Part shown: one piece after another, positions 1 through 9,315 of the stretch
Position numbering within the stretch: position 1 is the first letter of the stretch
How the letters are laid out: every line of letters starts with the position of its first letter
Assembly: GCA_903914985.1 (NCBI GenBank)
Contig: CAIWRE010000238.1
Coordinates: 1-34,302 of the forward strand
Origin: an uncultured beta proteobacterium
GTDB lineage: Bacteria; Pseudomonadota; Gammaproteobacteria; Burkholderiales; Burkholderiaceae_C
Direction of reading: 5' to 3'
Length of the DNA stretch: 34,302 bases
Notes under the pieces: model-generated
What the model saw: only the letters and a program-made list of their open reading frames with translations
What the model was told of the DNA's origin: nothing
The model's database searches: none
Made by a program: the position numbers and the translations under genes

Positions 1-1
1 C

Positions 2-3000
2 GTGACCTCCCTGGGTGGCGTAGAGGTGACCAACTATGTGTCGTCGGAATTCAACTTTGACGCACAGGACGTGACCCTTGCCGAGTGCGGCATCGACGTG
101 ACCCACGGTGCTGCGTCCTTCTTCTCTAACAACATCACGCTGGACGGCGGCAACATCTCGGTGGCTGACACCGCGGCGCGCCACGTTCGCTACGACCAAG
201 AACTGGACGCCGGCATCACGCTGGTGGCCGACGGCTCTATCGTCATGTTGGGCTACGGGGACACGGGTGGTATCGACATCCTGACTCAGAACTCCGGCAA
301 CGGAGGCTTGATTACCTTGAACGAATCCAACGCCGGCTGGAATGGAACCTTCTACGGCAATGATGTGTATGCCGGCGATGCAGGCATTTATCTGAGCGCG
401 TGGGGCAACATCGCAATCTCGGTGGACGGTCATACCACTGCGGGTGTGACTTTGTCGCAAAACTACATCGGCCAGGGCGAAGATGGGAATGTGTACGTGG
501 ACAACGCACACATTGACTTGCTGGCCGGTGGCGGCATCTCCTTGCTGGAGACCTATGTCGACGTAGTGGAAAGCGGTACTTACACGCTGGTGGACAACGG
601 CATTACCCGTTTTGAGACCGCACAAAGCACGGTGTACGGAGCTAGCGGACTCGATGTTTCCCTGTTGCAAGACCATCTGGCTGCCGGTTACCTCTTGGAC
701 GCGTCTGACGCCCGTATCAGCTTGGATGGGGGTTGGGTTATTGCCGGCTCAGTATCGATTGCGCAGGAAACGATTTCCGGCGACGCTGTGGACCTGTCCA
801 ATGCACACATTGACGTGTTTGGCTTCGGCGTCAGCCTGATCGACAGTTATGAGACGTCTTACTCCGATATCACCGGAACAGATTCCTTTGTGTCGCACCA
901 AAGCTCGCACTGGGATTCCGGCAGCGTTGGTATTGCACAGATCAGTGTCTCGGCTTACGACGGTACTTTAGATGCCTCCAACGCGCAGATCTCTGTGGGC
1001 GGCGTATTTGTCGGAGCGGGTGACGTGGGGGTTGCCCAGTTGTACCTGGAGGGGAGCCAAGGCGTCAATATTTCGGGCGCTCAAGCCACATTGCGCTCTG
1101 AGGTGCGTTTTGATATCGGTTCGGGTGGATGGAACAACGGCCTCACGCTGTACAGCGATGGCGGTGCTGACCACAACACCAGTTGGTCCGATGCGTCCTT
1201 CTGGGCGTCGGACGTCTATATTTACCAAGATGAAGTCACCGCGGGCCATGGTGACATTTATGCAGCAGATGCATCTGCGGTGCGCAATGTTTCTTTCGAG
1301 GGGTCCTACTTCGCGCCCTTGCAGGGCTCGGTGTATGTCGATCAGTACAACCTCACTGCATTCGACGGCGGTGTGACGCTGTCCAACGCCCATGCCAGCG
1401 CATCGGCGTACGAGCAGTCGTTCTGGTTTGGCTACTCGGGCTCTGTCGGCGTGTTCGACGCCTACTCGGCCAACGATACCTCCGTGCACGACTACACGGT
1501 GAACGATGCCTACCACAACCAAACCTACAACCTAACCTCCAGTGAAATTTGGGCCTATGGCTCCGACGTGGCGGTAGACCAGTGGGGTGTCCGTGCCGAG
1601 CGCGGCGACATCATTGCCAACGGTGCTTATGCGGGTCTGACTATTGACCACAGCTACAACAACGGAAACATCCCCTTCGTCTTTGGTGGTGATGTGTCCG
1701 TCGATCAACGCTACATGACCGCCTTGAATGGCGACATCGGCAGCGTGGACCTCAGCAACGCCCATGCCATGCTGTGGAGCCAGGAAAACTTTGCACTGAT
1801 TAACTACACCATCACCAGGGACCTGAGCTACAGCAATGTGTATGTGGAAACCGTGGGGGGTGTGAACTCGGGTAATGTGAACTCGGAGACCTTCGAACAC
1901 ACATCGTCTTTCGATCAAATTAACTTCGGCAGCGTCAATGTGGAGCAGGATTACATCCGCGCCAATGGAAGCATCAATGCCCAGGATGCGGCGGTTGATA
2001 TTCATGTCGGAGGTCTGGTTGCAAGCGACCTGTACATTTCTCAAGACTACATGACCGCAGGCGGCAACGTGAACCTGCAAGGCGCGCACCTGACCGTCTA
2101 TGCAGACAGCAATATCAGCCTGGTCAATTCTGTGGTCTCGGTGTGGGACCACACCGCCTATTCGTCTACGATCTTTGAAGGCCCGGTGAACACCTACGAG
2201 GGCGATATTTATTACGACTACCAAACCAATGTTGGCTCGGCCTATATTGAGCAATACAGCTTGTACGCTGAACTCGGCGATGTGAATATCTCTGATGCCA
2301 AGCTCGCGATGTATGCCGGCAATGAGATATCGGCGGACAGCGTGTGGGTCGAGCAGACCTACGTGACCGCCATCGAAGGCAATATTGAGGCGCGCTCGGC
2401 GTCGGTGAACCTGAGCGTGGGCACCTACGGCGACATCGGTCTCAACGGTGATGTGCACATTCAGCAGTACTCGATCTTTGCGGGCAACGGCCACATCCAT
2501 GCAAGCGGTGCGAACATCTCGCTGTCCGGTGGAGAGAATAGCTACATCTCTGCAGACAATGTGTACGTGTCGCAAAACACCGTTTCTGCAGGGGGTGACA
2601 TTGACCTCTACAACGCACGGGTGTACGCCAGTGCGGGTGACGGCGGTTTTGTGGATGTTCCCGGTGCCGTGTTTGTGCGCCAAAACTACATCTCTTCAGG
2701 CGGCCAGTTGGACGCGTCAGGTGCCCAGGTCAACATCACCGTCGGCAGCGATGCGGACTACGGCTCCGGTGTGTACACCGACGGCGCGTTTGTGACCCAG
2801 CAGCACCTGATCGCCAATGACCGCATGTGGATTGACAACTCCGGCGTGCGGGTGCAGGGTGGCGACGGTGCCGACATCGAAATCGATGGCATGGCATTCC
2901 TCTCGCAAACCGAAAACCAAGTCAACTTTGGTGGTGAGTTGTACGACGCGTACGGCCATGTAACCGTCGCTGCGGGTAATAACTCCGACATCTCGGCGGA

Positions 3001-6000
3001 CGTGGTGTTTATCGATCAAAACCACATGACGGCCGGCTCTGCCAATATCAGTGCGGCCAGCGTGTTGGTTAGCGTGGGCGACAACGCTCAGATCAGCCTG
3101 TTCGGCAACGCGTACATCGAGCAAAACTGGATCAGCGCCTATAACGGCGACATCAGCGCCAGCGATGTGAACGTTATGCTTGCAGCGGGTATCAACAGCG
3201 ACATTTCTGCTGACAATGTGTATGTGACGCAAATGCATATCTCTGCGGCCTACGACATCAGCATGTCTGACGTCCGTGCGGTGGTCAGCGCGGGCGACGG
3301 TGGCTACGTTGATGTGCCTGGTGCAGTCTATGTGCAGCAAAACTACATCTCGGCGGGTGGCGTCTGGGATGCGGGCGGTGCGCAAGCGAATGTTTACGTT
3401 GGCAACGATGACAACAACGGCGCAAGCATCTACACCGATGGTGTTTATGTGTCGCAAACGTACATTACTGCCGATGGCTGGATGAACGTTGACAACGCTG
3501 GTGTGGATGTCGAGGGCGGCAATGGTGCCCGCGTTGAGATCGACGGCAGCGCGTTCCTTGTGCAGCAAAACATTTCTGCCAACGAGTGGTACCAGTCCAA
3601 TGGCGGTCTGTATGACGCCTGGGGCCATGTGACAGTCCGTGGTGGTGATGACGCCTTTGTCACTGCCAACTATGTCGACATTTACCAAAACAACCTGACG
3701 GGCAATTGGGCGGACCTGAGTCATGCCCGCGTTGAGGTCCGTGTGGGTGACAACGCCCAAATTGGTCTGGATGGCGATGCCTATATTGAACAGAGCTGGA
3801 TCAGCGCTTATGACCGGGAGAACGGTGCGGCCCACTTCATCAGCGCAGGCAATGTGGATGTTGCGGTGATTGCCGGTAACGACAGCTCGATTTCCGCCGA
3901 GTACGTGTACGTCTCGCAAACCGATTTCACCGCAGGTGACTTCATCAGCCTGGCGGACGCCCATGTGACGGTCAGTGCGGGTGAAGGTGGCTATATTGAA
4001 GTTCCTGGCTCGATCTCGGTGGAGCAATACCGCATCGACGCACGCAGCTACATTGACGCAAGCGGTGCGCAAGTATTTGTTGCTGTGGGCAATGACAGCG
4101 TGGAAAACGGCGCAAGCATCTACACCGACGGCGCCTATGTGTCCCAGGCTGAAATGTATGCCGCTGGCAGCGACATTGATATTGGCTGGTCTGGTGTGAA
4201 TGTGCAGGGCGGCGACGGTGCGTATGTGGAGCTCGACGGCAGCGCCTTTGTCCTGCAAAGAAACATGTACGCCAATAACGAGCGCAACTCCTTCGGCGGC
4301 GTGCAGGCGGGAGACGCCTATGTAACGGTTGCCGCAGGCAACAATGCTCACCTGACGGCCAATGACGTGTTCATTGAACAACACAACCTGTATGGCGACT
4401 GGGCAGAAGTCAGCGCCGCCAGTGTGTCTGTCAGCGTGCTCGACAACAGCGAGATCGACCTGGACACCGGTGCTTACATTTCCCAGCATCAGCTGCGCGC
4501 CCGCAACGGCGATGTGCAAGGTGAAGACGCAACCATCCGTATCACCGGTGGTACGGATTCGCTGATCACCATTGACAGCGAGTTGGTCCGCAACGATTAC
4601 TCGACGGCTTATGTCTACTGGGCACGCCATGATTACGATGGAGAGTTCCCATGGGCCTCCGGTGACGACAAAGTGGGCTTCACCGCCTCGAGTGACACCA
4701 ACGCCCGTTATGACGGTGCCAATGTGGTCATCGACCAGCAATACATTTCTGCTGCCTACGGCGTGGACTTGACAGGGGCTGCCATCGTGATTGGTGTGGA
4801 TGGCATTACGCCCAACACGCCTTCCTTGCCTGTCAACCTGGATATCGAGTTGGATCATGTGGCGGTAACGATTTCGCAGAGCTCCATCCGTGCTGGCGAC
4901 TGGGACGTTGACTTGAGTGCTGCGCACGTGAACCTGCAGGCCGGCGACCTGAGCCGGATTGCGGTCACCCCGCAAACAACCCAGGACGGTATCAACCACT
5001 ACATTTCGTACAGCGACTGGTGGGGTGTCAGTAACGGTGGGTACGACACCTACTACACCTACGAGACCAACCGCACGATAGAGAACACCCATGCGGAATC
5101 CAACAACATCGGTGTGTTCCAGTTCGATAACCATGCAGACAACAGCGTCTTGGCAAACGATGTTGCGGTACGTATCGCTGCAGGCGATGACAGCTACATC
5201 ACACTCGATGCCACTTCTGTGCTGGTGGACCAAGCCCGTCTGTACGCAGCAACGGGTGATGTGAATGCCACGGCAGCAAGCGTGACGATTGCCATTGGCA
5301 ATGACAGTGAACTGCGTATGACGCCTGAGCGTGACGGCGCTTCGTATGCCAATGAGCTGTACACCGTGAGTGAGTGGGTTGATTGGAGCCATTGGCATGA
5401 CTTCACCCACCGCTACACCGAAAACGGTACTTCATGGGAGAACAGCTACGGTGACGTGGCGGTCTGGCAAAACCATTTGACTGCGGATGACTCGGTCAAT
5501 GTGGATGGCGCCAACGTGCAAATCTCGGGCGGTGACGGTGCGGACATCAGTCTGGTGGGAATCTCCGTGGATGTGCAGCAGGCTTACCTGTCCGCAGACT
5601 ACGGCGATGTCAGCGCCCGCAATGCGGTGGTCAATATCAACGCCGGCAACGACAGCGGCGTGACCTTGGTCGCGGCCTGGGAGTTGAACTTCTCGATGAG
5701 CTCCGACTACCACTGGTACCAGAATAGTGACAACGGGTATGGTGATTTCAGCGGAACCGGGAATATTTCGCGCTGGTACAGCGAACAGGTGTTCGACGTC
5801 AAGGTCGATCAAAATTACCTGAGTGCTCAGGACGGCAATGTGTACGCCGATGGCGCTGCGGTTGAATTCAGCGTGGGTGACAACGCGCAGATCTCGCTGC
5901 ATGGCGCAGACATTTATGTCGAGCAGTACGCCCTGCATGCCGATGGCGGCGATGTGGATGTCAGCAACAGCCGGGTTGAAATGACCGGCGGTGCCAACAG

Positions 6001-8296
6001 TCGCATTCAGGTGGAGCGGGCGGAAGAGACTTTGTACGAGCAACACGAGAACGGCTGGTTCGAGGACTGGACGCCTGAATCCTATGTCTACTCGAACACC
6101 TATGCGGGTGACATTTCGGTCCACCAGTCGTACATCTACGCCCAGGAAGCCTTGAGCGGCAATGCGAACGAAGTGACCACCGGTGGTACTGCGTACCTGA
6201 ACAACGTGTCGGTGCACCTGTCGGTGGGCGACGCCAACCAGTGGGGCTCCTGGATTTCTGCGCACGACGTCCTCGTCTCACAAACCGGTGTCACAGCGGA
6301 TGAAAATCTGTATGCGGTCAACGCGGCTGTGAGCATTGTTGCGGGTAGCGATGCCTTTGTAACGGTGCACAACGCCGATGTCCTCCAGTACAACATGACT
6401 GCGGGTGATGTGTTGCGTTCCAAGTTGGTAGGCGACTACTTCAGCGGCAACCTGACCAATGACAACGGCAACTCTGATCTGGGCGTGGACTACTGGGGTA
6501 CCTTGGACCTGTCGGGTGCCCATGTGAACCTGGCAGCTGGTAACAACATCAGTGCCCACGAGGTCATCGTGGAACAGGGCTACATGACGGCAGGTGAGAC
6601 TGTGGATCTGTCCTCTGCGGCGATCGACGTCTCCGGTCGCGATGTGTCCCTGGACCAGGTGGTGATTTCGCAATACAACGTCAGCGCAGGCGGCGTGCAG
6701 TACTACTTCGACGACACGGGTATCGAAGGCTACTCGCGCTACCAACTGGACCAGCTGAACACCTTGACGGTGGTGGACCCCTTGGAGTTCATTCCTACGA
6801 CCATCCTGGGTCTGGTGGACCTGGCGGACGTGAGCATCGATATCACAGCCGACTGGAACTTCCGCAGTGATGTGGTGGCGATTGAGCGCAACTACATCGA
6901 GTCCGGCAAGTTGGTTGACATGCAAAACAACCGCATTGACATCTCCGCAGCGGATATGACGATCGGCGATGTGCACAACTGGCTGGGTGTGGATGGTTAC
7001 TATGCCGGCCCCAACTACGATAACAACGTAGCTGGCGTGAGCGCAGCGACCTTCGACTTCAATGACAACGCGATCTGGTTGTCTGCGTGGGATGGTGACA
7101 TTCATGTCAACAACTATGTGGAAGAGTACCGCTACGTGACGGGCTCGGTGATTCAGTCCGACGATAACTACGTGGGTCTGACTGCCTGGGGCGACATCTA
7201 TGTGGGATCGTCGGTCGGTATCGGTAACGAGGTGGTAGCACCAACTTACAACGTGCCGGTTGAAGTCAATATGAACAGTGGCGCGGTGGACATTGTTGCC
7301 CGTGGCGATGTGGATGTGAATGACGTGTACATCGGTGTGTACGCCGGTAACGGCACCACGCTGGACCTGTCGATGAACGACAACCGCATCTACATCTCTG
7401 CAGACAGTGTGTATGGCGGCGACCTCTACAACGTGGACGTTGGCGCGCAACTGGCTGCTGGCAGCTCGGTCAACCACAATTCGGTGGAGGTGTACGCCGA
7501 TACGCTGTCCGGTTACATGGAGTTCAGCAACGTTTACCTGTCGGGTACCGATGCGTCGGCCACCTTCTGGGGCAATGACATTTCAATCGGGTCTATGGCG
7601 GTGGAGAACAGGTTCGACAGCCAAATCAGCTTCGGTGCAGAGTACCTGACCTTGTTCGCGGATTCCGCAATGAACATTGATTTGATCGATTTGTCCAGCC
7701 AGGATGTCGGCAGCTACAACTACCCGTCGAAAGACAACTGGTGGTGGGCAGAGGCCACGATCGGTTCGAATTCGACGTTGATCGTTGACCAACTCAAGCT
7801 TGACGGTGCACAGGCCTTCCTGGAGTTCAATGTGGACAGCGGTTCACAGGTTCACTACGATATTTCGGTGGATCAACTCGGTATCGGTCAAAACAACGGT
7901 GACTTGGCTTATCGGAATCATGGCGGAAGTGCGATGAAGGAATTCGCTTATGACTCCATGACCCATGACTACTCGGAGCAGTTCGACTTGATCGATCTGA
8001 GCGACTTGGGTATCACCAGTGTTGATCAGATTACTGGAAGCGTGACCCTGGGCAGTGGATTTGCCACCGGTCTGGTGCAAAACATCCACTTCGAGCTGAT
8101 CACGCCCACCGGAATCGAGCTGGGCGCCGGCAGCACCGTGGTGTTTGACTTGCAGAACGTGCGTCTGGAGAGCAATGCTCGCCATGATTACTACTCGGAA
8201 ACCGGTCAAGGCAACAACGGCAGCGTGGATGCCACCGACGTCTGGTACGCGTTCTGGAACTACTCGCTGCACTTGTCACCGGCAGGCATCCCTTAA
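2..8296 (+). CDS. Giant Gln-centred repeat surface protein, probable type I secretion cargo (5' partial)
   Basis: The frame is open from the first bases of the window, so the true start lies upstream and the GTG at position 2 is only the first visible codon. At least 2764 residues are encoded. About 45 copies of a ~36-residue unit fill residues ~147-2310. Each unit has a core of alternating hydrophobic residues, then Gln, then an aromatic or polar residue and Ile/Leu/Met/Val, then an Ala-rich turn. The pattern suggests stacked beta strands (beta-solenoid); this is inference. The composition is rich in Asp, Asn, Ser, Tyr, Gly and Ala. I found one Cys (near residue 29), and the first Lys codon is at 2300. 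N-x-S/T sequons are common. I see no GGxGxD RTX repeats. The residues after ~2310 are a different, less regular region ending in a non-repeat C-terminus. Immediate linkage to a glycosyltransferase and a type I secretion system suggests an exported, possibly glycosylated adhesin or matrix protein. The exact family is not recognised. Confidence 0.85.
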   Translation: MTSLGGVEVTNYVSSEFNFDAQDVTLAECGIDVTHGAASFFSNNITLDGGNISVADTAARHVRYDQELDAGITLVADGSIVMLGYGDTGGIDILTQNSGNGGLITLNESNAGWNGTFYGNDVYAGDAGIYLSAWGNIAISVDGHTTAGVTLSQNYIGQGEDGNVYVDNAHIDLLAGGGISLLETYVDVVESGTYTLVDNGITRFETAQSTVYGASGLDVSLLQDHLAAGYLLDASDARISLDGGWVIAGSVSIAQETISGDAVDLSNAHIDVFGFGVSLIDSYETSYSDITGTDSFVSHQSSHWDSGSVGIAQISVSAYDGTLDASNAQISVGGVFVGAGDVGVAQLYLEGSQGVNISGAQATLRSEVRFDIGSGGWNNGLTLYSDGGADHNTSWSDASFWASDVYIYQDEVTAGHGDIYAADASAVRNVSFEGSYFAPLQGSVYVDQYNLTAFDGGVTLSNAHASASAYEQSFWFGYSGSVGVFDAYSANDTSVHDYTVNDAYHNQTYNLTSSEIWAYGSDVAVDQWGVRAERGDIIANGAYAGLTIDHSYNNGNIPFVFGGDVSVDQRYMTALNGDIGSVDLSNAHAMLWSQENFALINYTITRDLSYSNVYVETVGGVNSGNVNSETFEHTSSFDQINFGSVNVEQDYIRANGSINAQDAAVDIHVGGLVASDLYISQDYMTAGGNVNLQGAHLTVYADSNISLVNSVVSVWDHTAYSSTIFEGPVNTYEGDIYYDYQTNVGSAYIEQYSLYAELGDVNISDAKLAMYAGNEISADSVWVEQTYVTAIEGNIEARSASVNLSVGTYGDIGLNGDVHIQQYSIFAGNGHIHASGANISLSGGENSYISADNVYVSQNTVSAGGDIDLYNARVYASAGDGGFVDVPGAVFVRQNYISSGGQLDASGAQVNITVGSDADYGSGVYTDGAFVTQQHLIANDRMWIDNSGVRVQGGDGADIEIDGMAFLSQTENQVNFGGELYDAYGHVTVAAGNNSDISADVVFIDQNHMTAGSANISAASVLVSVGDNAQISLFGNAYIEQNWISAYNGDISASDVNVMLAAGINSDISADNVYVTQMHISAAYDISMSDVRAVVSAGDGGYVDVPGAVYVQQNYISAGGVWDAGGAQANVYVGNDDNNGASIYTDGVYVSQTYITADGWMNVDNAGVDVEGGNGARVEIDGSAFLVQQNISANEWYQSNGGLYDAWGHVTVRGGDDAFVTANYVDIYQNNLTGNWADLSHARVEVRVGDNAQIGLDGDAYIEQSWISAYDRENGAAHFISAGNVDVAVIAGNDSSISAEYVYVSQTDFTAGDFISLADAHVTVSAGEGGYIEVPGSISVEQYRIDARSYIDASGAQVFVAVGNDSVENGASIYTDGAYVSQAEMYAAGSDIDIGWSGVNVQGGDGAYVELDGSAFVLQRNMYANNERNSFGGVQAGDAYVTVAAGNNAHLTANDVFIEQHNLYGDWAEVSAASVSVSVLDNSEIDLDTGAYISQHQLRARNGDVQGEDATIRITGGTDSLITIDSELVRNDYSTAYVYWARHDYDGEFPWASGDDKVGFTASSDTNARYDGANVVIDQQYISAAYGVDLTGAAIVIGVDGITPNTPSLPVNLDIELDHVAVTISQSSIRAGDWDVDLSAAHVNLQAGDLSRIAVTPQTTQDGINHYISYSDWWGVSNGGYDTYYTYETNRTIENTHAESNNIGVFQFDNHADNSVLANDVAVRIAAGDDSYITLDATSVLVDQARLYAATGDVNATAASVTIAIGNDSELRMTPERDGASYANELYTVSEWVDWSHWHDFTHRYTENGTSWENSYGDVAVWQNHLTADDSVNVDGANVQISGGDGADISLVGISVDVQQAYLSADYGDVSARNAVVNINAGNDSGVTLVAAWELNFSMSSDYHWYQNSDNGYGDFSGTGNISRWYSEQVFDVKVDQNYLSAQDGNVYADGAAVEFSVGDNAQISLHGADIYVEQYALHADGGDVDVSNSRVEMTGGANSRIQVERAEETLYEQHENGWFEDWTPESYVYSNTYAGDISVHQSYIYAQEALSGNANEVTTGGTAYLNNVSVHLSVGDANQWGSWISAHDVLVSQTGVTADENLYAVNAAVSIVAGSDAFVTVHNADVLQYNMTAGDVLRSKLVGDYFSGNLTNDNGNSDLGVDYWGTLDLSGAHVNLAAGNNISAHEVIVEQGYMTAGETVDLSSAAIDVSGRDVSLDQVVISQYNVSAGGVQYYFDDTGIEGYSRYQLDQLNTLTVVDPLEFIPTTILGLVDLADVSIDITADWNFRSDVVAIERNYIESGKLVDMQNNRIDISAADMTIGDVHNWLGVDGYYAGPNYDNNVAGVSAATFDFNDNAIWLSAWDGDIHVNNYVEEYRYVTGSVIQSDDNYVGLTAWGDIYVGSSVGIGNEVVAPTYNVPVEVNMNSGAVDIVARGDVDVNDVYIGVYAGNGTTLDLSMNDNRIYISADSVYGGDLYNVDVGAQLAAGSSVNHNSVEVYADTLSGYMEFSNVYLSGTDASATFWGNDISIGSMAVENRFDSQISFGAEYLTLFADSAMNIDLIDLSSQDVGSYNYPSKDNWWWAEATIGSNSTLIVDQLKLDGAQAFLEFNVDSGSQVHYDISVDQLGIGQNNGDLAYRNHGGSAMKEFAYDSMTHDYSEQFDLIDLSDLGITSVDQITGSVTLGSGFATGLVQNIHFELITPTGIELGAGSTVVFDLQNVRLESNARHDYYSETGQGNNGSVDATDVWYAFWNYSLHLSPAGIP
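440..6930 (+). repeat. About 45 tandem ~36-residue protein repeats with a conserved Gln
   Basis: I counted 45 successive units by eye. The consensus is roughly V-x-[VI]-x-Q-x-[YHWN]-[ILMV]-x-A, then G-[DN]-[IV], a small-residue stretch with A-x-V-x-[VI], and a G-[DN]-[DN] turn before the next unit. The Gln is kept in all but the last unit, which has Arg. Six consecutive units from 2573 are 36, 39, 36, 37, 35 and 36 residues long. Elsewhere, insertions of variable length rich in Tyr, Trp and Asn interrupt the register, for example around 4600-4700, 4980-5120 and 6420-6500. The units are related in protein sequence but diverged in DNA. Confidence 0.85.
2558..4582 (+). repeat. Higher-order repeat: three tandem blocks of six units
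   Basis: Blocks begin at 2558, 3215 and 3902, at the N/Y-V-Y-V-[ST]-Q motif, and are 219, 229 and 227 residues long. Unit order within the block is conserved: the unit ending D-V-P-G, the unit with the Y-T-D-G insert, the unit with V-x-[VL]-D-G, the long N/F-G-G unit, the unit with V-G-D/L-D-N, and the [AV]-Y-I-[ES]-Q unit. Two further units at about 2340-2557 match positions five and six of the block, so the array may begin with a partial block. Aligned codons often differ at third positions while the residues match, so the duplication looks old and kept by selection on the protein. Confidence 0.8.
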
Positions 8297-9315
8297 TGCG
8301 CATATTGGTATCCCTGCTCGGGGCACAGGGCGACGCGGTCGCCCGTGCCACGGCGCTGGGGAAGTTGCTGACGGCACGCGGCCACAGCCTGACGTTTTTG
8401 GGGGATTTCCCCGAAAACGCTTTGCAAGAGATCACGGCGCTCCCGGCGCAGGCACTCAAACAGGTAACGGACCAACAGTTCGACGCCTTGCTGGTGGCTG
8501 CTTTGGGTGGGCCGGATCGACTCGCGGCGATTGCCCGGCGGCTTCCTACACTGGTGTGGGTGCAAGAGAGCTTTTTGGACCTGATGGCGCTCAAAGGCGA
8601 CTTTGTCCATTGGGTGACCTTGTTCCGCCTGGCCCGGCGCATCGTGTTCATGACCGAACGTCAAAAGGACAAAACGTTTGCGTCCTTTACCGCGGGTCTG
8701 GACGACAAAATTGTGGCCATGGCCAGTGGCGCGCCTGCCGATATTGCCAAGCTGCGCGTGCCCACGGAAAAAGAGCATTTGGGTGTGGTCATGCACGCCC
8801 CGGTGCTGCCGAACAAGCGCCAGCAAGATCTGATCGCGGCCGGTGAGCGGCTGCGTGATTACAACCTGAGCTTCACCTTCATCGGTGAGAAACAGGGCTT
8901 GGCCGGCATGCCTGAGGGGATGCGCAAAATTATCGAGCGCCACCCGGACCGCTACAACTTTGTGGGCTACCAGACTGCGTCGCAGACGCGTGCTTTGCTG
9001 GCCAAGAACGAGTTGTATGTGCATACCTCGTCCGACGAAGCCTGGCCGCAGTCGGTGATCGATGCCGCCGCCATGGGCTTGCCTTTGATGCTCAGTGAGA
9101 TCGAGGCTTTTTCGAAGTTGTGGGTGCACGGGGTGAATTGCCTGAAGTTCCCCATCAACAACCCTGACTTTCTGGCGTCCAGTCTGCGCATGGTGTTGCA
9201 GGACGACGTGCTGCGAAACAATCTTTCGGTGCAGGCGGCAAATACCGCCAAGCGCTTTTCAGAGCAACGCTTTTACGGCGCCATGCTGCAAATGGTAGAG
9301 GGTCTGAAACCGTGA
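8296..9315 (+). CDS. GT-B fold glycosyltransferase (GT4-like)
   Basis: A 339-residue protein with no signal peptide, so it should act in the cytoplasm. The N-terminal Rossmann-like half opens with a hydrophobic strand and small-residue turn (I-L-V-S-L-L-G-A-Q-G-D). The C-terminal half carries the donor-binding region of GT4-type enzymes: residues ~241-262 contain E248 and D256 in an E-x7-E-like spacing, followed by A-A-x-G-L-P. The ATG overlaps the stop of the giant repeat gene (TAATG), so translation is probably coupled. The closest known arrangement is an adhesin gene followed by its dedicated glycosyltransferase, as in HMW1A/HMW1C. The sugar and acceptor cannot be told from the sequence. 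Modification of the repeat protein is inferred from coupling alone. Confidence 0.75.
   Translation: MRILVSLLGAQGDAVARATALGKLLTARGHSLTFLGDFPENALQEITALPAQALKQVTDQQFDALLVAALGGPDRLAAIARRLPTLVWVQESFLDLMALKGDFVHWVTLFRLARRIVFMTERQKDKTFASFTAGLDDKIVAMASGAPADIAKLRVPTEKEHLGVVMHAPVLPNKRQQDLIAAGERLRDYNLSFTFIGEKQGLAGMPEGMRKIIERHPDRYNFVGYQTASQTRALLAKNELYVHTSSDEAWPQSVIDAAAMGLPLMLSEIEAFSKLWVHGVNCLKFPINNPDFLASSLRMVLQDDVLRNNLSVQAANTAKRFSEQRFYGAMLQMVEGLKP

Noticed and set aside
2558..4582. CRISPR array or DNA-level satellite
   Set aside because: The repeats are in-frame protein repeats with many silent differences; there are no identical short repeats with unique spacers.
2717..5410. A minus-strand open frame of almost 900 codons inside the giant repeat gene
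   Set aside because: It mirrors the repeat protein: biased codon use on the plus strand leaves few reverse-complement stops. Its translation is low-complexity and Val/His/Arg-rich, with no start signal or known motif.
440..6930. RTX-type Ca2+-binding repeats in the giant protein
   Set aside because: Many G-[DN]-x-[GA] turns occur, but no run of G-G-x-G-x-D nonapeptides; the period is ~36 residues.
1..8296. Two-partner-secretion or autotransporter adhesin
   Set aside because: No TpsB-like or beta-barrel domain is seen, and a full T1SS is encoded directly downstream. The N-terminus is missing, so this is not fully excluded.
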